From Apoda limacodes (lineage: Eukaryota; Arthropoda; Insecta; Lepidoptera; Limacodidae): a stretch of DNA of 64,000 bases. The stretch is taken from positions 16,692,001 through 16,756,000 of the forward strand of contig OX291545.1 of the NCBI GenBank assembly GCA_946406115.1. The letters are read 5' to 3'. Positions within the stretch are counted from its first letter, which is position 1, and every line of letters begins with the position of its first letter. A program made the translations under genes and the position numbers. Below are positions 33,950 to 45,250 of this stretch, piece by piece. The notes beneath the pieces are model-generated. The model was not told the origin of the DNA, did not search any database, and saw only the letters and a program-made list of their open reading frames with translations.

Positions 33950-34770
33950 ACAAATTAGAATAGGTAATATTACATCATTTTGTCCACTTGTCACCTTTGC
34001 ATATTTTTTAATGAAATTTAACAGGAACGTATCTTATGTGAAAAGCTATACAGTGTCCTAATCAAATAAGAAAAAAGGGTGCTATTGATATTATTGAACT
34101 GAGGGGTATTTTTCTGTGTTCCGTTTTTTTGTTTTGAGTAGGCACCGTTATAAATTTTTGTCCTTATTGTATCACAAAAATATAGGTTCATATAAGACAC
34201 TTGCCTGTAAAATATGATGATATATGACAGAATCATAGAGGCATATAAACGGACGGACGGCCATGACGACACTATAATACCTACAATGTATCCGTTTTTT
34301 CCAAGTGGCTAATGGAACCCGAGAAAATTGGACGCACGACATAAGCAAATCATATTACGGTTTTCTGTTTAAATTTAAAACGGCAGAAATTCTTTCTCTA
34401 TCCATCTTTCTCGTTCTCTCTCTCTCTCTCTCTTTCTTTTTATTCAAAGAGCATTTGGCAGGTGCGGGAAATATAGGCTTTAGGTATGCAATAAAGTTTT
34501 TTATTTTAATTAAATTCTAAATCACTTGATTAAATTCCACATGCTCGTGTAATTAGTCATGCAATTAATTACCTTTAGTCATTAAAATGAAAAAAAATTA
34601 CACTGTTTAAAACTTCACACAAAGACACGTAGACAAAGTTGCGGGTAAAAGCTATTCATTATATAGATTGCATACATTAAGGTTTAGTGACTCTGAATTC
34701 ATTGCTTGGTAAATAATTAACATTACATAAGCAGCGTTATCTACTTAATAACTTTTAATAAAAAAAAAAA
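33950..34770. other. AT-rich stretch with (CT)n microsatellite
   Basis: It contains (CT)n at about 34415-34440. A degenerate 'cggacggacgg...tggctaatggaaccc' remnant of the 'gggttccgta' repeat, in minus orientation, lies at about 34245-34325. No gene was seen. Confidence 0.5.
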
Positions 34771-34773
34771 ATT

Positions 34774-35022
34774 AATGGTCGGTTCTGCGGCTGAGTGACC
34801 CGACTGCTGTATCGAGAGGCGTGGGTTCGATTCCCGCATATAACAAACATTTTATTTTTGTTTTATATGTTTATGTCTTAAGACTGGGTCTCTTCTACGT
34901 ATAATATGTATGTATGTACTAAAAAGTGTATATATGTATCAGTTGTTCTCTGTTAAGTATCCAAAGCACAAGCTTTGCTTGGTTTCGGACCAAGCTCTGT
35001 GTGTAATGTCCAAAAAAAAAAA
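34774..35022 (+). mobile_element. tRNA-derived SINE, essentially complete
   Basis: The head is 'ggtcggttctgcggctgag', 'tgacccgactgctg' (box A region), then 'ggcgtgggttcgattcccgc' (near-consensus box B). The body has 'gtcttaagactgggtctc' and 'atgtatgtatgtac'. The tail includes 'caagctttgcttggtttcgg', 'accaagctctgtgtgtaatg' and an 11-base poly(A) at about 35012-35022. The tRNA-like part lacks acceptor-stem pairing, so it is a pol III-type SINE promoter, not a tRNA gene. The 113-residue frame at 34910-35251 begins inside the SINE and is not supported as a gene. Confidence 0.88.
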
Positions 35023-35029
35023 CATTTTC

Positions 35030-36210
35030 AAATACAGAATGATAGGTTTTAATATTATATTATACTTAGTAGGTTTTGGACTAAAGTTTTGTAAATTATG
35101 TTTACTTCAATGTCAGAGGGCATATCTACTTAACAAGATCGACATCACAAGTTACATAAACTTGATCCAAAATAATTTAAATTTCAAAATCCTAAATAAT
35201 AATATGTGTATTGGTAAAATACTAATTAAGTACTACATAATAATTTTCTAGACAGACAGTACTTAGCGAACAGTATAGTAATGTGTTATCATACATCGTC
35301 GCCTCATTGAAGGCGCCCGGAGCCAGAGCGCTATCGACTTCATCACATTGTATAGCGCCAAATGTCGGTGAGAAAATCAAATCCATGTTATTGCTTACGT
35401 AGGAGTTAAAAACTTGATAAAAATGTTCCTAGCTGTGCATAATTTTATTTAAATTCAAATAACAAAATTTCACATTAACCCGAAGGCCGAATTTTAACCA
35501 ATGTCGTACACACAAGTGCCTAAATATTTAGTCAAATGATCCATTATTTTGCGTAATTCTCTTCAAATAGAAACAGAATAGCTGCTAGATATCATTTGCT
35601 TGCAAAACGTGGAAACCTGATAAAAAGCAGTACGATTTTCAACACAAACTATTCGTAATTGCTTCATAGTATTTGTTCGTTGCTCAGATAATCATTGGGA
35701 AGCAATATTAGACGATTCTATTGCATATCTCAGAGTTACATGATAACGCAAAATGAACCAAGTTAAGAGCGATCCAGAGGAGTTTCCTAATTTGTATATA
35801 GGTTCTGATGAGTTACTTCTAAAAGAGTTATGGGGTATAAGGCGTCCGCGACGGAATTTCTATGAAAGCCTGTGTTAGTACCCAGACTAAAGTCGACCTA
35901 AGGTTACTAATGCCAGGCCAGGCTTAGATAATTTCAATTCTCCATCATGCCAGTCTACTGTAGAATGACGAACTATGTGATAGAAGCTTCTGAGAAATAT
36001 GAAATCTAAATCAGATTTAGGGACGAAATTAATTCTATATGCATATTCCCTTTTCTACTTTTTAAAAAGGTTAATGATGACATTGGGTTATTAGAAAAAT
36101 AGGTTACAGAATTGTTGATGATACAAGGTGGCAAAAAACAATCGTGTATATATTCTAGTTTTGTACCTACTTTATATATAATCCGCGCAGCTAAATATTT
36201 GATTATTTCC
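35030..36210. other. AT-rich stretch, nothing recognised
   Basis: No gene or named repeat. A slightly GC-richer patch is at 35295-35370. Confidence 0.5.
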
Positions 36211-36214
36211 CTTT

Positions 36215-36860
36215 TAAGGGTCTCGTACCTCAAACCACTTTGTTGCCCGTCTGTCTCACTGTCTGTCTGTCTGTCAAAACCCTTCTTCTTAGAAACTAAT
36301 TTACTAATTAATAATATTAAATACTAAGGCCTGCGGTCACTTAAAGGTGTAAAAAAATAAAGCTTTTAAGTCAACGCAATAAAAAAATATAGCCGAAATA
36401 ATGTCATTTTTCTCGCATATTTTGGCTTTGACAAACTAATCAAAACCTATGGGGTACTTTCCGTTGTCCTAGAATCATGAAATTTGACACAAAGCAAGGT
36501 CTTACATCACAAATATAGGAAAATATCTGAATTTTGTATTTATAACACAGTAAAAAAAACTTTGTATGTCTGTCGAGACCTTTTTACTCAAGAACGGAAT
36601 GAAGGTATCAAGTTGAAATTTTTATTAAATACTAAAGTTTACTGTCACTTAAAGTTGTAAAAAAATCAAGCTTCTAAGAAAAAGCAAAAAAACAAAATAC
36701 GCCCAAAATATGTATAGTCATTTTTGTCGCCTATTGTGACAGAAATTAATCAAAAGCTATGGGGCAAGATCTTACATTACAAATATAGGCAAAAATCCAA
36801 AATTAGGGCCTGTGAGATTTGATCTCATGATGGAAGAGCTATGTTCAGATATAAGTACTA
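36215..36860 (+). repeat. Dimeric dispersed repeat, copy 2
   Basis: It begins 'agggtctcgtacctcaaacc' and 'tctgtctgtctgtctgtcaa'. Two units about 305 bases apart each contain a 'gcggtcacttaaag'-type block, 'caataaaaaaatata', 'tcaaaacctatggggta' and 'cacaaatatagg'. It ends with 'gatctcatgatggaagag', matching copy 1. The 'gtacggaacc...gcgcgag' terminus found in copies 1 and 3 is missing. Confidence 0.78.
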
Positions 36861-36869
36861 TTAGTAACA

Positions 36870-38120
36870 AAAGTTGCCTTTAGATGGCGTTAAAATATCG
36901 CGTTATTGTTTTACTACCGGCCACCGATTAGGTCCATAAGTTACGTGTAACGTACCCCAAGAGCAACAACCTAAAGCCCGGTGTAGCAGTAATGGCTGCA
37001 TCAGCCAACCGTTTTTGATATACTTAGGTAGTATAGCAACGTAACACTTTTACATACACAGTGGTAAGTACCTATACATTAAAAGAACACTAAAAAACAA
37101 CTGCGTTTCATTTAACAGTTATGCCTCGATTCGTTATTATTATCAGATAAGGTAGTTTTCACATTTTATAACCTCGTTAAATGTATTTGTCTGCATAAAC
37201 ATCCACTTAATTATTATTCAGTGCTAGAAAGATATAATAGGTCTGCGATCAAAGTGCCGAACATTGTCATTAAATCAACATCGGGGGAAAAAATAAATAA
37301 ACACATAATAATTATGGCAAGTTTCAACAAAATGATGATCGACTAACTTACGATTTCTGGGAGAAACCAGTTATACTGTTTTGAATACAAATTCATTAGG
37401 TACTTATTAGACAAACAACTAAAAAATCTAAACGACAGAATATTCTCTCATAAATATTAAGATTAAACATCTGCCGTGATGCAAAGTTTTTGTGAAATAA
37501 GATCTGAAAAAGAAATTAATAATAGATTAATACCTATTCGTGTCTTTACTGGGTTAGTTTGCGAAGGAAGCCATTTTGGTATGAACTGGTTAACATATAG
37601 TTATTTGTTTAACAAATGGGCAAAGTTGATTTTTTGTGAAGAATGCGCACATTAAATCCCGAACTACTGTTCTACACTCGTGATTCAATTCTAGATTTCA
37701 AGGCACGAGACCTAAAGCAATTTTTTGAAACATACCTTTTTTTCACCTTTACTAGTGCGAAAAAATAGGTCTTAAGCAAAAAACACACTGAAGGCCGTAT
37801 TAAGGTTTAAGTTTATTCTAATTTACAAATACTACCTACTATACTCTGCTCCTACCAAAACATAAACAATAGGTAGGTACTAAGTAAAAGTAATATTCGA
37901 ACGTTGCAATACTTTGTCTTACGCTCGCACCAAAAATAGATCTTGCCCACTGTTTTTGAACAGCAACCCTATTGGAGCTGGAGAGGTGATAACAAAATTG
38001 ATTCTGATCCGCATTTAAGCCCTTTTGACATTTTTTACGTGATGTTTTGCGATATTCCATATCGATATATGTTCGATATTATTTATAAGCAGCTACTAGT
38101 TTATAAAATAGTATTAATAT
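36870..38120. other. AT-rich stretch, nothing recognised
   Basis: No gene or named repeat was identified. Confidence 0.5.
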
Positions 38121-38125
38121 ATTAA

Positions 38126-38148
38126 TAATAGCTGCTGCCCGCGACGTC
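38126..38148 (-). repeat. Severed end of the 'cccgcgacttcgtct' repeat
   Basis: 'agctgctgcccgcgacgtcg' plus 'tct' is the recognisable terminus of the repeat whose continuation ('ttccccgtaggtaatatt' onwards) appears only at 38950. The ~790 bases between look like an insertion. Confidence 0.5.
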
Positions 38149-38237
38149 GTCTTTTTTTTTTTTTTTTTCTTTCCTAACTACTGGCTACTGTTGTTGGCCG
38201 CAGATGGTCTTTACAACTACACGCGGACTAACTTTTG

Positions 38238-38492
38238 CTGCGGTGCTGCTTGCACTCTTCAGCGAAAAGTTGGGGCGGTTTGCGCAAGGGTGTCCTAGAC
38301 ACGAACCTCGGCTTGGGCAACCGCTCTTAGAAACTAAAGTTGTATCTAACTAAAATTTACCGCCGTTTCGGAAAATAGCAAAGGCGTTCTGAAGAGAAGA
38401 AACGGCAAGAAACTTTTCAGCCCTCGCCTATTATTAATTAAATCTAACTAGTCGAAGCGCCCGGGTATATTAGTGAACCTAGTATACCCGCG
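38238..38492 (+). repeat. ~250-bp dispersed repeat, copy 2
   Basis: The second copy of the repeat at 21364-21620, in the same orientation and block order ('cggtgctgcttgcactcttc' to 'gtatattagtgaacctag'). It is preceded by a poly(T) run (38153-38170) and followed by a (GT)n tract at about 38503-38517. Confidence 0.88.
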
Positions 38493-38499
38493 CGCTCGA

Positions 38500-38640
38500 G
38501 TGTGTGTGTGTGTGTGTGAAAACTAAACTGTCTAATATTCCGTCGCCGCCGGCGGCGTCGTATTCTGTATATATTACTATAGTCTGTGTTCGCGGGCGCG
38601 AGCGCGAAAGGCGCTTGAGCTTTGAGCCTGCTGGTTATTT
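38500..38640. other. (GT)n tract and GC-rich patch
   Basis: The (GT)n at about 38503-38517 is followed by 'cgtcgccgccggcggcgtcg', with the perfect palindrome 'gccgccggcggc', and by 'cgcgggcgcgagcgcgaaag'. Such CpG-rich sequence is unusual here. No gene can be assigned. Confidence 0.5.
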
Positions 38641-38938
38641 CGTCGTCAGAATCTGTAACGTTCTGTAATGAAAATCGTCTGCGTGAACGCTATACTTTAA
38701 GATCACTTTTTGTGAACAAAACCATAGCGCGATCTAATTCGACGCCAGCGCCATCTAGTTAGCCAATAGGAACATTTTTATATGGTAATAACGAATTATA
38801 ACACATCTAAGTTATGACTTTACACGATTTTTTAACATAAAATAAATGGCTATGTGTGAGTAGAATAATTAATAATTAAGAAGCAAGTCAAATATGCGTC
38901 GTTAGTTTACACGTTGTTACAGAATGCGTTGAAGAAAT

Positions 38939-39190
38939 AAAGGTTCACTGCTCGTTCCCCGTAGGTAATATTATATAGCCTATATGTTGACCCGACTTCT
39001 TAATAATATTCGTGCCAAATTTGAAGTAAATCCATGCAGTACTTTTTGAGTTTATCCCGAACATACATACAGACAAACAGACAAAGAGACAAAAATTCTA
39101 AAAACTATATTGGCTTCGGTATCGATTGTAGATAACACCCCAAGTATTCTTTTAAATAAATATTCAATGTACAGTTTTGACTTTCCTACG
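38939..39190 (-). repeat. Dispersed repeat with 'cccgaacatacatacagac'
   Basis: The plus strand runs 'cgttccccgtaggtaatatt', 'tagcctatatgttgacccga', 'ccatgcagtactttttgag', 'cccgaacatacatacagaca', 'gtatcgattgtagata', then 'ttattatatgtatagata'. All are typical blocks of a common lepidopteran repeat read in reverse. Confidence 0.7.
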
Positions 39191-39284
39191 ATTTTATTAT
39201 ATGTATAGATAGTAAATAATTCCATTTTTTATTTATGCCCTGGACACTTAAGTACTTAGTGGTCACCTATTTATTACGTTAACG

Positions 39285-39845
39285 CAAAATAGGGGGGCAT
39301 ATTTGAAAATCACACTTTTTAAAGAATACGTACCTACATATAGGAGTCGGAAAGTTTGCTTACTCCACGAAATTTTTCTTAATTTTAACATTTTTACACC
39401 CGTCATAATTTCTAAACAAAAGGTCCGATTTAAATAATAAAAAAATGCGAGTTCGTATCATTATCTTTAAAAATTAAAGGTTTTTTTTTATTTCTATTAT
39501 TGAGTTGATTGAATGAAAGGAAAATTGCGGTTTATGATTTATGACGTATAAAAAAAAAACTACTCGCTAGATGTCGTTAATTTTCGGTGGAAGTTTGCAT
39601 GGTAATGTATATCATATATTTTTTTAGATTTATCATTTTCTTATTTTAGAAGTTAAAGGGGACACACATTTTACCGCTTTGGAAGTGTCTCTCACGCAAA
39701 CTATTCAGTTTAGAAAAAATTATATTAGAAACCTCAATAGACACCTTATGGCTGTGACATACGGACGGACAGACAGAAAGACAGACATGACAAATCCTTA
39801 ACGATTCCTTTTTTGCCATTTGGCTACGGAACCCTAAAGAGCAAT
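39285..39845 (-). repeat. Repeat ending in 'tgtctgtctttctgtctgtc...tagggttccgta'
   Basis: Reading the minus strand from 39840 gives 'tagggttccgtagccaaatg', 'tgtctgtctttctgtctgtc' and 'cgtccgtatgtcacagcc'. It continues into blocks such as 'tgagagacacttccaaagcg' and 'taaaatgtgtgtcc' that I recognise from lepidopteran repeats. The 69-residue frame at 39646-39855 is a product of this repeat. Confidence 0.62.
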
Positions 39846-39849
39846 TTAC

Positions 39850-41055
39850 ATGCACATAGTCAACCTTGTTTATAAAAGAATTAAGAGAATTAAAAATTAA
39901 TTAATATCGATACAAACAATCAAATTTTCCTTTGTTTAATATAGATAGATAATACTTATTTTTAGATATACCTACATAAGGATATTAATAATAAATAAAT
40001 ATATATAAGGTGAGAAAAGTTTTAGCACACTTTTTTTGGCATATTATGTAAATAATTACAGGATGTAATAGAATATGGGAACTTATATGCCAAATATGCT
40101 AAAACTGTTTTAAAAATATGAAAGTACTAAGAATAAGAGCATCAAAACAATACAAAAGTCATTACTGTTTTAGGGAAAGTTTTTCTTTTTCGTTCTTTGA
40201 GCTGAAGGCGGTGCTGAGAAACGTGGCGGTACTTACGCAAACCGAAAACTTTGCGAATACAACTATAGCCATGACCCAATTGTTTAAGACTTCTTGAGTG
40301 ATATAGTCATCACAAAAATATTAGCACGGTCGATTGGTGGTAGCTGGATAAGAAAAGCCGAAGATCAGGTGTGGTGGTGGACCTACCAGTCCGAGAGTGG
40401 ACTGGTGTAGGGTGATTTTTTCTATAAATAGTCGTACTTTATTACATGGTGTCCTAAAATGAGAGTCAAATCGCCAAAAACGTATTTCACAAAAAATCGA
40501 CTATCAGTATCCGTTTCCATTTTAAAGTTAACATTTTGTAAGTAGCCAGACGGCGCCACGGGTCGCTTTAGTAAGGTCACGTATTACATCTATGGCAACA
40601 TTGGTAACTACTCTGGATCCTTTTAAGTAAATATTTCTTTTTATAGAGGTATTTATTACTGCTTTAATAATTATAACATGAAAATAGTTTTAAATTCGTG
40701 ATGGTTTTACGATTAAATTAAAGGTAAATTATATGACAATTAACAAAATGTCTGCTGTTTCACACAGTTACTTAGAAGAGACCTTCAACTATATTTGATT
40801 CGTGCTAGGTAGGTACTGTAGAGGTTAAGACCTCTTGATAGGTTAGAAGGAAGTAGAAATACTAGCGAACGTCTTATCGCAGTAAATACTTCATCGTGAT
40901 ATTACGGAGCTGTAAGGGACAGTGTTATTTTGAATGAAAATAATTGGAACGCCTGGTTGTTTTTTTTTTCCAAAGGGTGACATTCAAGTGTTCAATACAG
41001 ACACGAAAAGTCTTGCTTTCTTGAAGGGCCAATTCCTGTATTTTACCAGGAAACC
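39850..41055. other. AT-rich stretch with a small palindromic element
   Basis: At 40015-40112 the arms 'aaaagttttagca...ggcatat' and 'atatgcc...tgctaaaactgttt' form an imperfect inverted repeat, listed separately. About 40200-40420 is less AT-rich and may be an old DNA transposon, but no transposase motif could be read. Confidence 0.45.
40015..40112. repeat. 98-bp imperfect palindrome (MITE-like)
   Basis: The left arm (40015-40045) and right arm (40085-40112) are reverse complements apart from a 4-base gap and a few changes, around a 39-base centre. This could be a tiny MITE or a solo hairpin. No target duplication is evident. Confidence 0.6.
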
Positions 41056-41057
41056 CT

Positions 41058-41665
41058 TAAAGCCGATATTACATGGTTCAATATTACTTACAATTGGATT
41101 GCTTCAATGGCATTGAAACATCTAAATACAACTCAATGCAATTGAGAAATGTCATTGAAAGCTTAAATTTACCGAACGCTTTCAATGCAATTGTAACAAT
41201 ATTAATGATTGTTTAATGCAGTTGAAACGTGTTAACATGAAAATTGAACGATAACTCTCAATGTTCCGCGCACGGTAGCGAAGTGTACGCGTGCTTCCTC
41301 GGATAAGTAGGTACTCCTGCGCTCGTGTATTCATTGGCTTTCAATTATTCTCTGGTCGTAGTTATGATAATAGTTCAAATGTGAATTTGGATCTTCTTGT
41401 GCCAGATCCAAATAAAGGGCTTGAGGGCTTCTTTGCGAAATCCATGGACGCACCCACCAACGTAGGAGTTTTCTTTTTTTTTACTCATTTATTTAATAGT
41501 CGCAGATTAAAAAAACTTCCGCACGTACGAGTTGGCGTGACATTGCAATACGCTAAGTGTTGTCATTAAAATGATTTACGTGTATGTAGGTAGAGTTGTT
41601 CAATGTGCAATCTTCAATGCTTTGCAATGGAACCGTTTCAATTTGGTTAAACCATGTCGGCTTTA
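41058..41665. mobile_element. ~608-bp MITE with 'taaagccga' ends
   Basis: The left end 'taaagccgatattacatgg' and the reverse complement of the right end, 'taaagccgacatggttta', align as inverted termini. Subterminal regions carry multiple copies of a 'caatg(n)attga' motif: 'caatggcattgaaa', 'caatgcaattgaga' and 'caatgcaattgtaa' on the left, and 'caatgctttgcaatgg' on the right. These are typical transposase-binding clusters. Flanks contain TTA or TTAA-like bases, compatible with PIF/Harbinger or piggyBac target choice but not decisive. The centre includes a 92-residue frame (41291-41569) with no recognisable transposase motif, so the element appears non-autonomous. Confidence 0.72.
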
Positions 41666-41669
41666 GGTA

Positions 41670-42120
41670 ATGTAGAATGGCTCTGTGTAGTCAGTAGAGT
41701 AAAAGTCAGAAACTCCTGCGTCATGTCTCTTCAAGTCTCTTGGAACGATTAGAATTAACATACCAAAAATTGTTATTCAAGAAGTATCCTAAAGAAGAAC
41801 GTTAGCAAAGGATGTCAATGGAAGCCAAGGAAGTCGTCGAAAGATAAGTTGTTCATGTGTTACATATTCCGAATAGTGTAGGAAAAATAACATGATATAG
41901 GTCGCTTCTAATTAGACAAAAACATATATGAAATACAAAATAGCTCTCTAATACATCTATTTTCAATCAAGCAGATAGATCCCGTACCAAGAGGTATTTT
42001 TATAAAGCAGCATTACACTCCCACTCGCTTCAGTACCTATATATTAAAACCAGCAATTCTTAGCTTCAGAGGAAGTTTATCTATCTGGGATTTATACCTG
42101 CTAATTACAGGTGATTACAA
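41670..42120. other. AT-rich spacer, nothing recognised
   Basis: No gene or named repeat. Confidence 0.5.
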
Positions 42121-42125
42121 TATAT

Positions 42126-42425
42126 GCTCGTGTCGAGGAGCTCGTGGGCCAATTACATTCGTGTATATGTGAAGTAACGTCGAGCTTGGTCAGTCACTAG
42201 ATAGGTGACCGCCTAGAGGCAATTTTTTAAACTCCTCCGTGCATCAGAGGGCACGTTAAGCCATTGGTCTGATGAAAGCAGTCATTAAGCCGAATCAGAG
42301 GCCTTATGGGCGACTTGAAATTCTGACAGTCAAGTGGTCATTAGCTCAACAACGCTGTGGACTTATGACCTGAGCCTCCTTTCTCTAAGCAGGGGCCTGA
42401 GCCCCTATAGTGGGGAAAACAAAGA
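42126..42425 (+). mobile_element. 5S rRNA-derived SINE with RTE/tRNA-SINE-type tail
   Basis: The head includes 'gtgaagtaacgtcgagcttg', then 'gtcagtcactagataggtga' and 'ccgcc' (about 42169-42213), matching the 5S rRNA internal control region in sense. It is preceded by 'gaggagctcgtggg'. The body has 'ctccgtgcatcagagggcac' and 'gttaagccattggtct', a block I know from insect SINEs. The tail is 'gctgtggacttatgacctga', 'gcctcctttctctaagcagg', then 'ggcctgagccccta'. This tail differs from that of the 5S SINEs at 28144 and 55430. Confidence 0.82.
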
Positions 42426-42429
42426 TTGT

Positions 42430-43660
42430 GGCAAGTACGTAATTCTATAACATTGATTGTTTTGCAACTGCTACACACATATATGGTGATGTAAATATAG
42501 TAATATTAGGAGGCTCACTGGCGTTAAGCTAGCACACATAGCGTAATAATTAGTCATTAGAAAGCAGGCAGTGAGGGAGGTGGGTGGTGGGAGATACTAG
42601 TGGAAAGGGAACAGCTGTCTATTTCAGCTTATCTGAAATTACATCTTTTATGGGCATCAGCGATTATTCCGCGCTGCAGCGACTGCGGCGTTACTGTTGG
42701 CTGGAAAACAACTCCACATCGCCGACAATCCTCCGTGTAAGCCTTACTATTGCTTTTTATGTGATTGTATACTTGTTCTACATGTTGGTTTCCTTTTTGT
42801 TGTCGTTTTCAGGGATTAGTTCTTCAGTTTTTCATGAGAAATAAAAACCCGTTTTCATTTGTATGTAAAATTTAGGTTTTAGTGCTTTCGGTAAATATGA
42901 GGAAGGTATTTAACATAATTTTGGTTCTGATATGACCATAGAGAAGTACAGTGCACAGAAGTGACAAATATATGTCATGTAATTAATGGTCGAGATATAA
43001 ATCGAATCAAATTACAGGATGGTGTTACCAAATAGAGAAGAGTCGAAACAGATGTTCTATTTAAAATGGGTAAATTGACACCCATTAATAATATAATTTC
43101 TGATTCTCGAATGTATCACTTGTGCCAATACCTATTTACTGTATTCCCTAATGTGCCTTAGTGTATAATGAAGAATTTCTCTCTTTCTCTTTCTCTCTCT
43201 CAATGTACAGAACAATGCTGTTACTAATATAAGCATTGCTACCAACAAAACAGTGAAGTTAACTGGAATTCATAATCAAGTAATTTATGTGCACGGGGAA
43301 TAAATTAGCCGCTCGAGTCAGCGCGCCGCCCATAACTTACCCCAATAAATTTCCCAAAGCAGGGCAACTTCATTTTATCTCCAAATACTAATAAGTGTGT
43401 ACTTATACCTTGTTCGTGCTAGGTTAACTTGGTCTTTATTTCGATTTTATTTCACAAAATTGCGTGAATTTACACTTTGATATCCATTTTATGATGTCTT
43501 TACGCGATTACTACCTGATAACGTTTTATTTAACAGCGTACAAGAAGCCGTAAGTGGAAGGTGCTGTTTGGAATTATTCTGCTTCGATATAGAGTAAGTT
43601 ATCGTTTATGAAGTTATATGTATTAGTACAGTACTAATACATTGTTGGTACATTTTTATG
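42430..43660. other. Noncoding stretch, no gene accepted
   Basis: An 86-residue open frame (42584-42844) has a hydrophobic C-terminal half but no family resemblance, no codon-use signal and no visible exon partners. A (CT)n-rich tract lies at about 43180-43201. Confidence 0.5.
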
Positions 43661-43664
43661 TTTG

Positions 43665-43790
43665 AGTTAAAGAGCTCGTGGCTCAGTTATTTGTAGGTAC
43701 ATTCGTCTATCGAAAACGATATTGTCAGAAGTTAAGCATCTTTGGGCGTGGTCAGTTTGGTGGAAAATTTGTCTAAGTTCCTTATTTCTT
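43665..43790 (+). mobile_element. 5S rRNA-derived SINE head, truncated
   Basis: 'agagctcgtggctcagttat', then 'cgtctatcgaaaacgatatt' and 'agaagttaagcatctttggg' plus 'cgtggtcagt' (5S box A and downstream, about 43727-43762) match the same family as 42126-42425. Box C is degraded ('ttggtgga') and the tail is absent. Confidence 0.78.
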
Positions 43791-43794
43791 TTTT

Positions 43795-45025
43795 TAAAAC
43801 CGAATCGAATTGTTAAAAGCGTATTTATCTTTGGTACACCCTGACGGTTCCTTGATTATTTTTTAACAAATCAAACTGGCTGAAAATCTTTCGACCTCAC
43901 CTTTGGACCAAGAGAATAAGAGCATAGATATAACAAATGAGCTGATTTCATTAAATGGGTTTACGTCAGCTGCGTTTATATTTTTCAGTAGCTCTGCACA
44001 GATTTTCATCCTGGTCGATATGGAACTAATAAAGTGCATCGATCTGCAGAAGTCTAGCTTTCATATAAAAAAATGAACCAACTTAAATGTATCCAAACAA
44101 TGGTTGAAGCTTTTTGTATTGCATATTATTTTTTAAAGTAAGTATTTAAAAAAGCTAAAATTGTAGATAATAATTAGCTTAATAGACTAGTACTACTAGA
44201 CCTAATTTTTTGTAGCTGATTAAGTTAATGTAGAGCTTAACCTAGCTATGAAAACTAATTTAGCATGTCTGAAATGTTTCCTCAGGGAAACTGTGTATAT
44301 GGTAAAACTTTACATTTTTTTTTAATTTAATAAAAAAAAAGCTAATAAAAGTTTTAAGGTTTTCAGTAAATTATTAATTAACATGCATTAAAAAATTACA
44401 AAAAGTCGTAAATAAATAGGAGATTGGCCGTTTTTCCACAAAAAAAGCCATAATTCAAAAACTATGTTTAAAAAATGCGAACAAAACCCTTTGTGTAATA
44501 TCCATCCCAATTACTCAACATACTAAAGTACTATTTACCCAATACTAAAAAAAAATACCTTTACATTCACTTATAGGATCGTCTCTTAACGTTTGAGTAT
44601 ATTTCATATTATAATTTAAAAACTAAAGTAAGTATAAGGTCGACATAATGTACGACTAAGGGTAAATCAAGTTTATAACTTAAACATATTATGCAATAAA
44701 ATGCCTGTGACACACAGACACGTTCCATTTTTCCTTTTGAGTTAGGAAACCCTAAAAGCTGGCCAAGTAAATCGAATTTACGCAATTATTGTTCTAAAGA
44801 TTTGCTATGCTGCCACTTTTGGAAATAGGATGGAGGAACCCCGATTTTTAAATTTTTTTAGATACTTAAATTGAAGCTACATACATTTTTAAACTCGTGC
44901 TTCTTCTTTTACTCGGCATCCACACGTCAACGAAAAAAAAGACTTTTTCATCAAAATCCAACTTCGAAAACTTGACTTTCAAAGTAGGATTTTGATTTTG
45001 AAGTTTAGCTAAAAGTAATCCCACT
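43795..45025. other. AT-rich stretch, nothing clear
   Basis: About 44700-44760 has a weak remnant of the 'tagggttccta...acagacacg' repeat. No gene was seen. Confidence 0.45.
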
Positions 45026-45029
45026 AAAA

Positions 45030-45250
45030 TCTATACTAATATTATAAAGAGGTAAAAATTTATTTTCATCACACTTACTCGTAAACAGTGTCATTATGTG
45101 CAGATAAAGCGGGCGCTAAGATTTAATATTATTCAATATATTTTTAGCTCGGACGATTGAATCCCTCACTACACTCAAGATTATACTTTAGAATCCTTCG
45201 CTACGTTCTCGTTGCAAAATTGCGCCCTCGTCATAATAATTCTAATTTGC
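45030..45250 (+). repeat. Degenerate 'atactaatattataaag' and 'cccctcgctacgctcg' repeats
   Basis: 'ctatactaatattataaaga' opens a copy of the common dispersed repeat. At 45148-45240 'ctcggacgattgaatccctc' and 'aatccttcgctacgttctcg' match another lepidopteran repeat also seen near 58650. The 102-residue frame at 45212-45520 starts inside this repeat and has no known domain. Confidence 0.5.

Noticed and set aside
34910..35251. 113-codon plus-strand open frame
   Set aside because: About a third of it comes from the body and poly(A) of a SINE. The remainder is AT-rich and Lys/Ile/Asn-rich as expected by chance.
42584..42844. 86-codon plus-strand frame with a membrane-like C-terminus
   Set aside because: No family resemblance, no visible splice-consistent neighbours and no conserved motif. 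It is retained only as an unlikely exon candidate.
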